Made by a program: the position numbers and the translations under genes
NCBI GenBank assembly: GCA_021647785.1
Contig: JAKIUC010000006.1
Location: 42,862-106,861, forward strand
Reading direction: 5' to 3'
DNA: 64,000 nucleotides
From: Melioribacteraceae bacterium
GTDB taxonomy: Bacteria > Bacteroidota > Ignavibacteria > Ignavibacteriales > Melioribacteraceae
In this document: positions 55,170 to 63,961 of the stretch, in pieces
Layout of the letters: every line of letters starts with the position of its first letter
Numbering within the stretch: the stretch's first letter is position 1
The notes under the pieces: model-generated
Database searches by the model: none
Seen by the model: the letters and a program-made list of their open reading frames with translations, nothing else
What the model was told of the DNA's origin: nothing

Positions 55170-55205
55170 TAAAAAAATTAAGATAAAAGCCACCTTATCA
55201 AATCG

Positions 55206-55290
55206 AAAAAAGGCGAAAACTCCAGGTGTCCTCCCAGCCAAAGGATTAACCTGTCGTTCCCGCCTTACTGAAGTTTTATAATTACTTCAG
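55206..55290 (-). ncRNA. Candidate structured RNA element (nested stems) between the surface-protein gene and greA
   Basis: On the minus strand AAGGCG ... CGCCTT (outer, 55261-55266 with 55210-55215), CAGGT ... ACCTG (55249-55253 with 55223-55227) and TCCT ... AGGA (55242-55245 with 55229-55232) nest with asymmetric internal loops, and the outer stem is followed by a T-tract (55206-55211). Just before it lies another hairpin, CTGAAGT/ACTTCAG (55268-55290). This could be the terminator of the surface-protein transcript or a regulatory RNA. It is not a motif I recognise. Confidence 0.45.
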
Positions 55291-55327
55291 AGATATCAGT
55301 TTATTTAAGCAACATCCCCGAAAACTA

Positions 55328-55418
55328 TCCCGCTATGCGGGACTATTTTAGCAAGAGCCCCACAAAAAGCGTGGGATTGTGTTGAAATAAATATCTCGCT
55401 TTGCGAGACTTTATTTCA
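55328..55418. repeat. Three successive hairpins at the 3' end of the surface-protein gene
   Basis: TCCCGC-TAT-GCGGGA (55328-55342), CCCAC-N7-GTGGG (55359-55375) and TCTCGC-TTT-GCGAGA (55394-55408). The third is nested in TGAAATAAA/TTTATTTCA, which covers the gene's stop codon. The first and third are versions of one palindrome, TCyCGC-GCGrGA, with a compensated change. Confidence 0.75.
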
Positions 55419-58400
55419 ACAGCAACATTTTCTTTGTCATATTTACTTTATCACCAACTAATTTGTAGAAGTAAATTCCGGAAGTAAGATTACTTGCATC
55501 GAAATTGAAACTATATTTACCAATAGTAAAGTCTTGATTTGCAATTATTGCAACTTCTTGACCAAGTACGTTAAATACTTTTACTACATATAATCCAGCT
55601 TCAGGAATTGAGAATTCAATTATTGTTGATGGGTTAAATGGGTTCGGATAGTTTTGTGCTAAACTAAACTTAGTAGGTGTTTCTGATTCTGTATTTATAC
55701 CTGTAACACCATCAGCTTTTTTGTAGATAGCTCCTGTGCTTGTTCCAGCATATAAAGTTTGGGTAGCTTCATCAATCATTATTGAACTAACTTCGATGCC
55801 TCCCATTCCTAAACTAGACCAGCTACCAGTAGTTGGAGAAGTTGCAACAGATGGATTTCTGCTATCTGCTTTACCAAGTGAACCAGTAATATATTTATAA
55901 ACACCACCTGCCCATGTACTTATATATACATCGTTACCATAAACAGATACTGAATATATATGTACATTTTGCAATCCTGTATTTACTTGAACCCAGCTTT
56001 CACCTTCATCTGTAGATACATACATACCATCACCAGAAGTAGCAGCATATATATTATTATCAACATCTGTAGCAAGAGACCAGATAAATGGGAAGCCAAC
56101 TGGTAATTGAACCCAAGTGCTTGAAGCAAAATCATACTTTAATACTCCAAGTGCAAATGTTCCTACAAACAAGTTGCTATCTGTAACTGTTAATGTTTGA
56201 ACAGCATAACCGCTCATTAATAGACCTTCGTTTATTGCACTCCATGTATCACCGTTATCGCTCGAAGCAAAGACTCCGCCACCCCAAACTGCTGCATAAA
56301 GAACATTGTTTAGTGAAGTTATTGAACGAACATCACCATCAAGGTCAACTTTTTTCCAGGTTGTACCATTAAACTTATAAAGTCCAAGGTCTGTACCTGC
56401 GTAAAGAATTCCATCAAGTTCGTACAAAGACCAAATGTATGAAACATTCATATCTTCGTTAAGAAGTTTGAAATCGTCATTATCATTTAAGTAGATGTTT
56501 CCACCAACTGTACCAACATATAATTGACTATTAGAACCTTGATACATTGTCCAAATCATTTCGTTAAGACCAGTACCGTTAGTTTCTACCCATTGGCTGC
56601 CATTATCAGGATCATCACCATTGTTGGGGTTAACATCCACATTAACAACTATAGGGGCACATGAAATATTGTTTGATAAATCGATATCTATTTGGTCGTA
56701 ACTTTGAATTTCAGCACAGTTTGTAATCTCCGGATTTCCATTAATAGAACCGTGGAAAAGAGAATTATTCATCTGTCCTTGACCTTCGAAGAATTTACAA
56801 ATCATCTGTCCGTTAATTACACCAGCAACAAAATTAACTTTTGCCCTTGGTGCAAGTATTGAACCTTGAATATCGATTCCTTGAATTTTAAGTGTACGAG
56901 TTTTATAGAAGTTATAGAGAACATTTCCTATTCCAGTACCGTTAACAACCAAGCCACCAGTCCAAGAAACATCCTTTCTGCTAATATTTACTAATACAAC
57001 GGAGCCATTTGGAACATTGATTTCCATATTATTTGCTACAGAAAGATCGTTTCCGTCAACTTCAAATACGTTTAATATTGGTTCTGTACCAGTAAGGGTT
57101 AATCCGCCCCATTCAAATGTGGTTGTACCAGTTGCAGCTTTTGTAGATAGTTGACTTGAAAGAGCTTCCAAATCAATTTTTGCTTGTGCAAAATCAACAG
57201 GAACAGGGTCTTCTTTTCTAATTGAACCATCGCTGGCAAGATTTGTTTGTTGTACATCAAGATATTTTCCGTAAACAATGTTACCACCATAAACTTGACC
57301 ACTGGTGTAAGTAAGTTTACGTCCAACAATTAGAACGTCCACTGTTCCTCCGGATAAAGGAAGTTTATCGCCAACACTATAGTTACCAAATGTAGCGTTT
57401 CTACCTACAGCAACTTTACCTTCAGTATCTGAAGAAGGCTGCACTACATCTTTAAGTACAAACAAGTTAAATTCTGCAGCAATTCCTAAATCGAATATAG
57501 GAGCTTCACCGAGACTTAAGTAATCAACCTTAACTGTAATTTCTAAGCTTTCGCTATCGCCAGCAGCAATATCGCCAACATTCCAGATACCAGTTGTTGT
57601 ATCGTAACCAGCAGGGTTAGATGATTGATAAATTAAACCTGCAGGAAGAATATCAGAAACTGTGATGTTTGTACCATCAGTTGAGCTATTATTTGTTACT
57701 GTAATTGTATAAGTAAAAATTGCTTCATCATCAGGGTTTACGTTGCTTGCAGTTTTAACAATGCTTAAATCGAAATCGTTAACAGATTGAATATATATTC
57801 CAGCATCCCAAGTTAGGTCAACTTCGCCAGCAATTAAATCTGTACAAACTGTTTTTCCGGTTGTTTCATCTGCATCAGAATCAACTGCAGAATCATTACC
57901 AGCATTTTGTGTTGTAAATAGATAACCATTAGGGAGTACAAACTCTACATAATAGTTACCAGGTTCTAACTCATCAAATAGATAATATCCATCATTATCT
58001 GTAGTGGTTGTTGCAACAAATAAATCATTACAATCGAAAAGATTTACCGTTACATCTTTAACACCATCTTCACCTAAATCTTGAATTCCGTTTTCGTTAT
58101 CATCATACCAAACTCTATCACCAAGTGATGCTTTTTCTTCACAAATAACTTCAACAGAATGGCTATCATCATAGCGAATGTTTTCTTTATATGAACCATC
58201 GGGCATTTTTGGATGACCAATAGCCCAAGCTTCATTTTCCAGAATTCCGCAATCATCTTTATTGGTAGTATAAGAAGCTGTAAATTCCCAAGTTTCGCCT
58301 GGTTCAACTTGAGCATTTCTAATTTTATGATCTCCATTAGGGTTTAGCATTGGGTCGTAAACAGAAGCACCACCACGTAGTGGTAAATCGCCACAATTAA

Positions 58401-59793
58401 TAACTTTGAATGTATAATTAATTAGATCGCCAGCATTAACTGTTGCAGGACCAGTTTTAATGAAAGTAATACAAGTTTTGAAGAAACCAAAATCGATTGT
58501 AAAATCATCATCATTATTAGAAATTGTAACTTCCGAGCTATTATTTTCATCTCCGTTGCTATCCACAGTATCATCGTTGCCTTCGTTAGCATAAGTTAGA
58601 TACCATTTCTCATTTGCAGAACCTTCAAAAACTCCGCCTGCATTAAAGTTAGCATCAGCTATTTTAACAACGTATGTTTCATTTTGCAATTGAGTAAATT
58701 TATAATATCCGGAAATATCTGTTGTGTCGGTTGAAAGAAGAGTATCATTATCATCATATAACTCAACAATTACATCGGCTATACCAATTTCACCATTATC
58801 TTGGATGCCGTTTACATTGGAATCGTGCCAAACATAATCGCCAAGTGTAACTTCGTTTGGCTGCCAAGTAATATTAGCAATTGCAGAACTAGTAGCTATT
58901 GTTGGTGTAGCAAGAACCAATTTTTGTTTTTCATCTGGTTTATCAACGTGAAAATATTTTGTACCTTGTGGAATAGTAGCTTGTGCCAATGCTGTAATAG
59001 TAGCAAAATTAGCTCCATCTTGAGCAATTGTAAAAGTTGCATTACCATTTGCATCTGTTGTTACTTGGTTAGTACTTAAATTACCACTTGTTGTTGATAA
59101 ATTAACGACTAATCCGGCATAAGGATTTCCATCTGTATCAAGAGCATTAATTTGAAAAGTTCCTATTTCTCCTTCAAATATATTTTGAGGGGTAGGAGTT
59201 ATTGAAAAGTAATCGGGGTAAATAGTAGAACCTGCATTTGCTGCAACATCAGCAATAATTTCATTTACTCTATCTTCTATTTCCGAATCGCCTATTGTTG
59301 AAACATCCAATCCATCGGCATAATGCCATAGAGTTGCCTGAATTGCTGAGGCTTCTTTTTTATTTGTACTAAGGGAGCCACTATAGGGGAAAGATTTATA
59401 GGGAAAATAATTATTTAAGATATATGTAATTTCTGTTGAGGTTGGTCCTTCATCGGTATAGTTTTGATTATAAACCAAGCCATTATTTATATCGATACAA
59501 TAAAAATTGACGGCATTACTATCAACAGTGCCGTTAAATGTGCCTGCCCAATAATCGACAGGATTTCCTGTATATGGGTTTGTTAATCCACCAATTTTTT
59601 GCCCAACATCTGTACCAGTAATAATGGCTATGCTTGTGCCTTGCACATCTTTCAGATTTCCATTTTCTGAAACAGAAATAAATTTACCAATATTCTTTAA
59701 CTGAGATGCCTTATCTTGAGCAATATTTTGCCCAACAAGTAGAAGGGAAAAGAATATGATTGCGAATAAACTTAGTAATGTTTTGTTTTTCAC
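55411..59793 (-). CDS. T9SS surface protein with N-terminal Cys-Gln thioester-like domain, SdrD B domains and propeller
   Basis: 1460 residues. Layout: signal peptide (1-25); thioester-domain-like region (about 50-185) with FYCID (C99) and, 53 residues on, EASAIQATLWHYADG (Q152), the Cys and Gln that form the internal thioester in TED/TQXA adhesins; Ig-like domain (about 195-280); SdrD B-like domain (about 335-430, LGDYVWHDSNVNGIQD); a beta domain; second SdrD B-like domain (about 555-650, LGDRVWYDDNENGIQD); DUF11-type domain (about 670-755); choice-of-anchor-A-like domain (about 760-1020, IAAEFNLFVLKDV); a repeat region like a beta-propeller (about 1090-1360, DGILYAGTDLGLYKF); and the sorting domain (last 90, SLAQNYPNPFNPST). 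It is likely an adhesin or matrix protein. The chemistry of the thioester is inferred from the two residues and their context. Confidence 0.9.
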   Translation of the reverse strand: MKNKTLLSLFAIIFFSLLLVGQNIAQDKASQLKNIGKFISVSENGNLKDVQGTSIAIITGTDVGQKIGGLTNPYTGNPVDYWAGTFNGTVDSNAVNFYCIDINNGLVYNQNYTDEGPTSTEITYILNNYFPYKSFPYSGSLSTNKKEASAIQATLWHYADGLDVSTIGDSEIEDRVNEIIADVAANAGSTIYPDYFSITPTPQNIFEGEIGTFQINALDTDGNPYAGLVVNLSTTSGNLSTNQVTTDANGNATFTIAQDGANFATITALAQATIPQGTKYFHVDKPDEKQKLVLATPTIATSSAIANITWQPNEVTLGDYVWHDSNVNGIQDNGEIGIADVIVELYDDNDTLLSTDTTDISGYYKFTQLQNETYVVKIADANFNAGGVFEGSANEKWYLTYANEGNDDTVDSNGDENNSSEVTISNNDDDFTIDFGFFKTCITFIKTGPATVNAGDLINYTFKVINCGDLPLRGGASVYDPMLNPNGDHKIRNAQVEPGETWEFTASYTTNKDDCGILENEAWAIGHPKMPDGSYKENIRYDDSHSVEVICEEKASLGDRVWYDDNENGIQDLGEDGVKDVTVNLFDCNDLFVATTTTDNDGYYLFDELEPGNYYVEFVLPNGYLFTTQNAGNDSAVDSDADETTGKTVCTDLIAGEVDLTWDAGIYIQSVNDFDLSIVKTASNVNPDDEAIFTYTITVTNNSSTDGTNITVSDILPAGLIYQSSNPAGYDTTTGIWNVGDIAAGDSESLEITVKVDYLSLGEAPIFDLGIAAEFNLFVLKDVVQPSSDTEGKVAVGRNATFGNYSVGDKLPLSGGTVDVLIVGRKLTYTSGQVYGGNIVYGKYLDVQQTNLASDGSIRKEDPVPVDFAQAKIDLEALSSQLSTKAATGTTTFEWGGLTLTGTEPILNVFEVDGNDLSVANNMEINVPNGSVVLVNISRKDVSWTGGLVVNGTGIGNVLYNFYKTRTLKIQGIDIQGSILAPRAKVNFVAGVINGQMICKFFEGQGQMNNSLFHGSINGNPEITNCAEIQSYDQIDIDLSNNISCAPIVVNVDVNPNNGDDPDNGSQWVETNGTGLNEMIWTMYQGSNSQLYVGTVGGNIYLNDNDDFKLLNEDMNVSYIWSLYELDGILYAGTDLGLYKFNGTTWKKVDLDGDVRSITSLNNVLYAAVWGGGVFASSDNGDTWSAINEGLLMSGYAVQTLTVTDSNLFVGTFALGVLKYDFASSTWVQLPVGFPFIWSLATDVDNNIYAATSGDGMYVSTDEGESWVQVNTGLQNVHIYSVSVYGNDVYISTWAGGVYKYITGSLGKADSRNPSVATSPTTGSWSSLGMGGIEVSSIMIDEATQTLYAGTSTGAIYKKADGVTGINTESETPTKFSLAQNYPNPFNPSTIIEFSIPEAGLYVVKVFNVLGQEVAIIANQDFTIGKYSFNFDASNLTSGIYFYKLVGDKVNMTKKMLLLK

Positions 59794-60208
59794 TTTTGAC
59801 TCCTTTTGTTTATGTATTATTAAATTTCTTATTAGTGTCGCCTTATACGCAAAATTAGTGCCAAATTGTAATATTTAGATAATGATTTATTTTTCACTTC
59901 ATAATATTTTTACATGTGTCAGAATGAAACCAACTTAATTAATGTGTCTTGAAATGTAACAGTTAATTAAAGTTTAAAGTATTTCGTTTATAGTTTTAGT
60001 CCGTAGTGGTGTATTATTTTTTAATACTATACGTTACTTTTCTATTTTCGAAAAAAAAACATCTTTTTAAAGTGATTTTTTGAAATTTGAAAAGGAGGTG
60101 CTGATTTTGAATACTGCAGTGATACAAATGGGAACGGTTAAAGCATAAAATATTATTTGGTAAAGTAGTTATAAATGATTATCTTTTTTTAACAATTACT
60201 TTATAAAA
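59794..60208. other. Intergenic region between divergent surface-protein and integrase genes
   Basis: No gene longer than a short leader-like frame (60107-60148). It should hold the promoter of the surface-protein gene and the integrase leader. I looked here for an integron attI/attC site (GTTRRRY) and found no convincing one. Very AT-rich. Confidence 0.6.
60107..60148 (+). CDS. Possible 13-codon leader peptide with perfect Shine-Dalgarno
   Basis: AAGGAGGTG (60092-60100) is a full-strength ribosome binding site, rare in this window, and is followed at the right distance by TTG and the frame MNTAVIQMGTVKA-stop. The integrase ATG follows 60 bp later. It could be a translated leader or the 5' remnant of a lost gene. 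Weak evidence by length. Confidence 0.25.
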   Translation: MNTAVIQMGTVKA

Positions 60209-61232
60209 ATGGAAAATAGAGTGGTGTTAGAGTGCAAAATAAATATTACAAAGAAGAGCAAACCAAAACTTCTTTCCGAAATTCGCAATAAAATGCGAGC
60301 TACAAGTTATAGCATAAAAACAATAGAAGCATATACACATTGGATAAAAGATTATATTAAATTTAATGGCACTACCCACCCACAGGAACTTAGTAAAGAG
60401 CATGTAGAAAAATATTTAACTTATCTTGCTGTAAAAAGGAATGTAGCAGCATCAACACAAAACCAGGCTTTGGCTGCTATACTTTATCTATATAAAAATA
60501 TTGTAACTAAAGAAATTGGTTGGTTAGATGATATAGTTAGAGCAAGAAAAAGTAAAAGGCTTCCTGTTGTATTTACGAAACAAGAAGTACGAGAAATCTT
60601 CAATTATCTTGATGGAGTTCCAAAATTGGTTTGCTCCTTACTCTATGGTTCTGGAATGAGATTAGGTGAAGCATTAAAGTTGCGTGTAAAAGATGTTAAT
60701 TTTGAATACAAACAAATTATTGTTCGTGAAGCAAAGGGAAATAAAGATAGGATAACTACCCTGCCAGATAAAATTATTTCAGAACTGAAAGATCAACTAA
60801 ATCAAGTATATCTTCAACACAAAAAGGATTTGAAGAAAGGTTTAGGAAAAACAAAACTACCATTTGCATTAGCAAAAAAATACCCTAATGCGGATATTGA
60901 ATTTGGATGGCAGTATGCTTTTCCTGCGGATAAATTTGTTAACGACAAAGAAAGCGGGTTAGTTTTTAGATATCACATTCATGAAAGTACAATACAAAGA
61001 AAAATTAAAGAAGCAAAAAGAAAAGCTGGCATTATGAAGCATGCTACATCACATACATTTAGGCATAGTTTTGCTACGCATTTGTTGGAGAATGGATACG
61101 ACATTAGAACTATTCAACCCCGTAGGGATCCCTATGGGAGAGCTATTGGGTCATAACTCAGTTAAAACAACAATGATTTATACCCATGTAATTAATAGAG
61201 GAGCCGGTGTGCTTAGCCCGCTAGATGAATAA
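60209..61232 (+). pseudogene. Integron-type tyrosine recombinase (IntI), frameshifted by a palindromic insertion
   Basis: The protein has a SAM-like N-terminal core-binding domain (SYSIKTIEAYTHWIKDYIKF) and a catalytic domain with R151 (GMRLGEALKLR), H282xxR285 ([20 protein letters not shown]) and, in another frame, the second His (ELLGHNS) and nucleophile Tyr (TTMIYTHV). The segment KKYPNADIEFGWQYAFPADK matches the extra helical domain found only in integron integrases. After Q303 (DIRTIQ) a 22-bp palindrome shifts the frame, so the first frame ends at 61156 without the nucleophile; the remainder reads ELLGHNS... to 61232. Without the insert the two parts join exactly as in IntI. No cassette array or attC site is visible. 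Confidence 0.88.
61118..61139. repeat. 22-bp palindromic insertion in the integrase gene
   Basis: CCCGTAGGGA / TCCCTATGGG form a 10-bp stem (one G-T pair) with no loop spacer. It sits between the codons for Q and E of the expected IQELLGH sequence. It shares GTAGGGA/TCCCTA with the palindromes at 916-947, 41154-41183 and 46388-46413, and TCCCTATGGGA with hairpin A at 49522-49532. Confidence 0.85.
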
Positions 61233-61351
61233 AAAAATGGAAGATGTTAGTTTTGCATATTTTGCATGATAATAAACCAGTGGTTTTTTGCAAATATCAC
61301 TGAAAACAATTGTAAAATAATAAGTTACGAGGATTAATTTTTTAAATAAAA

Positions 61352-61386
61352 GTTGTTGGTTCGGCAGATACTGCTAATCTAACAAC
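61352..61386. repeat. Imperfect hairpin GTTGTTGGTT / AATCTAACAAC
   Basis: The outer arms pair with one bulge, and inside them GCAG-ATA-CTGC pairs. It lies downstream of the broken integrase. The TCTAACAAC arm resembles integron attC ends, but the conserved GTTRRRY/RYYYAAC layout is not met. Confidence 0.4.
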
Positions 61387-61522
61387 TACAAATAAACGAG
61401 CTGTTGTAGCTCAAGTAATAGTTAGGGTTCCTTTTTAAAATAAAGAATAATCCTAGTAGTTTTCAATTATTTTTGATTTATGTGTAAGAACACTTCTAAT
61501 TTTAAAACCGAAGGAAAGAAAA

Positions 61523-63220
61523 ATGCGAAAACTATATATCAACTCTTTAATTATTACATTAGTAATATTTTCAACTTCAACTATACACTTTTCAAACGGG
61601 ATAGATAGTTTAAAAAAAGAACTTAATAATAGTATAGTTGATACAAATAGTATTAAAATACTAAATGATATTAGTTGGAAATATTTAACAAATAATTTAG
61701 ACAGTTCATTCTATTTTATAAGAAAAGCAGTTCAATTAGCTGAATCCAAAAACTATCCTCGCTGGCTCGCCAAAAGTTATAATACATTAGGAGTTGCATA
61801 CTGGTATCGAGGTTTATTGGATAGTGCGTTGACAGAAATTAAAAAATCCTATGCAATAAACAAAATATTTGGTAATGTCAGAGATATTTCCAAAAATCTT
61901 GGCAATATTGGAATGCTCTATGATAACCTTGGAAAAACTGATTCCTCAATTTACTATTATGAAAAAGCTCTCGGTTATTTTGAGGTTAATAACGATAAAA
62001 TAGGAATGGCGAAAATTTTTGCAAATCTTGCACTGATTCAAACAGATTTAAAGAAATATGATATAGCAATTGAACAGAATGATAGAGCAATAAAATTATA
62101 TAATGAAGCTGATTATTTAGAAGATATACCTAGAGTTTTAGCCAATAAAGGTTTAATTTATATTAATTTAGAACAATTTGAAAAAGCTTTGGAAATTTTT
62201 GACAATGGATTAGAAATTGCGGAATCACAAAATAACTTGTCTGTAAAAGCTAAAATTTTTGAATATATTGGCAGCACCAACAAACGTACCGGCAAAACTT
62301 CCGAAGCAATTGTAAACATTGAAAAAGCTCTTGGAATACATAAAGAATTGGGTGAAAAAATCTCTATAGCGAATAATCTACTTGAATTGAGTAATTTATT
62401 AGTATATGAGAATAATTATAATCTTACCGAATTTTATCTAAATGAATGCAGTTCACTATCAATAGAAAACAAGCATGTTCTTAAGAGATTATACAATAAT
62501 TATAAAATTTTATATACACTGAAAAAGGATTATAAAAATGCTTATTTATATTTTGAAAAATTTACCGAACTTAAAGAGAGTTTATTAAATGAAGATTATA
62601 ATCTGAAACTGGCTGATTTTCAGGTCAAATACGAAACAAGAGAAAAAGAAATTGAACTGCAGAAAAAAAATGCCCAATTACAAAATGAGGAAAAATTAAA
62701 CAAATTTTATTTGCTGTTATTAATAATTGGGAGTTTGGGAAGTATAACCATTGGCGGTTTATACACTAAAAAACGTTCTGCTTATCTAAAACTTGTTGAA
62801 AAAAATAATCACATTTTTAATAAGTGTAAAAACTCAGCAAAAAAGAAAGAAACTGAATTAAATGAAACACAAAACAATATTTATTCTGTTTTTACAAATT
62901 ATTTAGAAAATTTAACCTCTTACGGGAAAACAGACCTCACGTTAGATGCAATCGCTAAAGAAATAGGTACTAACAGATCGACACTTTCGGAAATAGTAAA
63001 TATTATTAACCCTAATGGATTTTCAACATTAATTAATATGTACAAAATAAATGCTGCTATTAAGTTAATGGATTTACATCCTAATTGGGATATTAAATCT
63101 ATTTCAATAGATGCAGGGTTTAAATCTTATTCAACTTTTTCTGAAGCTTTTTATAAACACACGGGAATTAAACCTTCGTTTTATAGAAAAAACAAAGACA
63201 AAACATATGATAGATTATAA
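61523..63220 (+). CDS. Membrane TPR protein with C-terminal AraC-type DNA-binding domain
   Basis: An N-terminal export signal (MRKLYINSLIITLVIFSTSTI) is followed by about eight TPR units (about 45-350, e.g. GNIGMLYDNLGKTDSSIYYYEKAL, cut by motif), a coiled coil, one membrane segment (about 396-416, LLLIIGSLGSITIGG) and a cytoplasmic AraC-type HTH domain (about 455-560: LTLDAIAKEIGTNRSTLSEIV and SIDAGFKSYSTFSEAFYKHTGIKPS, cut by helix). This is the TPR-AraC layout common in Bacteroidota, thought to sense a periplasmic signal and act on DNA. The targets are unknown; the broken integrase is the nearest gene to the left. Confidence 0.9.
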   Translation: MRKLYINSLIITLVIFSTSTIHFSNGIDSLKKELNNSIVDTNSIKILNDISWKYLTNNLDSSFYFIRKAVQLAESKNYPRWLAKSYNTLGVAYWYRGLLDSALTEIKKSYAINKIFGNVRDISKNLGNIGMLYDNLGKTDSSIYYYEKALGYFEVNNDKIGMAKIFANLALIQTDLKKYDIAIEQNDRAIKLYNEADYLEDIPRVLANKGLIYINLEQFEKALEIFDNGLEIAESQNNLSVKAKIFEYIGSTNKRTGKTSEAIVNIEKALGIHKELGEKISIANNLLELSNLLVYENNYNLTEFYLNECSSLSIENKHVLKRLYNNYKILYTLKKDYKNAYLYFEKFTELKESLLNEDYNLKLADFQVKYETREKEIELQKKNAQLQNEEKLNKFYLLLLIIGSLGSITIGGLYTKKRSAYLKLVEKNNHIFNKCKNSAKKKETELNETQNNIYSVFTNYLENLTSYGKTDLTLDAIAKEIGTNRSTLSEIVNIINPNGFSTLINMYKINAAIKLMDLHPNWDIKSISIDAGFKSYSTFSEAFYKHTGIKPSFYRKNKDKTYDRL

Positions 63221-63403
63221 ATGTCAAGAATATTTAAAAGTATATATACGGATTGATAAATTAGGAAGTATTAAAATTTATAACATTTACTTTTATCTTT
63301 AACTTACAAGCCATAATTGTTCATTGTTTTTATGCAAAATAATGTGCGTTTATTTTGTAGTACTTAAATTATAATTTTGTTCCACAGTTTAGTGAGGCAC
63401 ATA

Positions 63404-63961
63404 ATGAGTAAAAATCCAAAATTTAAATTTAGCAATTTGTTTTTATTAATAGTTGTTTTCTTGGCAATGGGGGCAAAAGATATTTACGCTCAATATGAAG
63501 TGCACTGGAATAGTCCTGTTTTTCAAAATATTAGATGGGAAAGGGGAGAAACAGTCACTTTAACATGGCGATTGGCTGTTACAGTTTCTAATAATAACTA
63601 TTCAATACTTTTAAGGCAAAAATCTGGACCAACCTATTCTACAGCCATTCCAACTCCATCTTGCTCGGGACCTTCTTGTAGTATGCAGTGGACTATACCA
63701 GATTACTTACCAAATGGCAGTGATTATTATATGGTTTTATCTGCTTCTAATAATAATGCATCTGATTCGGAAGAAAGTGTTACCTTTACAATTGGACCAA
63801 GTCCATCTGAAACACAAGTTCGCTTAAGAAGTCCAGATACAGGGTTAGAAAATATATCTACGAATCCAACTCTGCAATGGTACGCAATGAATGATGCAGA
63901 AAGTTATCAGTTTCAATTATCAAATCAACCATCCATGGGAACACCTTTGAATATTGATTAG
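63404..63961 (+). CDS. Secreted Ig-like/FN3-start protein, apparently cut short
   Basis: The ATG chosen has GAGG eight bases upstream and begins MSKNPKFKFSNLFLLIVVFL, a signal peptide ending AQ. The mature part has an Ig-like domain of the KRE9/KNH or Ser-Thr-rich GPI-anchored type (WERGETVTLTWRLAVTV ... MQWTIPDYLPNGSDYYMVLSAS). It then starts a fibronectin-III-like unit (VRLRSPDTGLENISTNPTLQW; AESYQFQLSNQPS) that stops after about 45 residues. A normal family member would continue through the FN3 domain and further repeats. The stop at 63959-63961 may be a nonsense mutation or a frameshift, since no frame stays open past it. Confidence 0.75.
   Translation: MSKNPKFKFSNLFLLIVVFLAMGAKDIYAQYEVHWNSPVFQNIRWERGETVTLTWRLAVTVSNNNYSILLRQKSGPTYSTAIPTPSCSGPSCSMQWTIPDYLPNGSDYYMVLSASNNNASDSEESVTFTIGPSPSETQVRLRSPDTGLENISTNPTLQWYAMNDAESYQFQLSNQPSMGTPLNID

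Noticed and set aside
55201..55300. tRNA or known riboswitch
   Set aside because: There is no T-loop GTTCGAATCC-type sequence, acceptor stem or CCA, and the conserved cores of TPP, cobalamin, SAM and preQ1 riboswitches were not seen.
55206..55410. attC site behind the surface-protein gene, since that gene reads away from the integrase as a cassette would
   Set aside because: No RYYYAAC/GTTRRRY pair is present, and a 4.4-kb gene is far larger than normal cassettes.
61041..61232. Separate small gene after the integrase
   Set aside because: In this frame the last part reads ELLGHNS...IYTHV, the missing end of the integrase, so it is the frameshifted tail and not a gene of its own.
61349..61438. 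30-codon frame KVVGSADTANLTTTNKRAVVAQ... resembling an OmpA-type C-terminal tail
   Set aside because: It has no start codon, a stop directly upstream, and is too short to separate from chance similarity.
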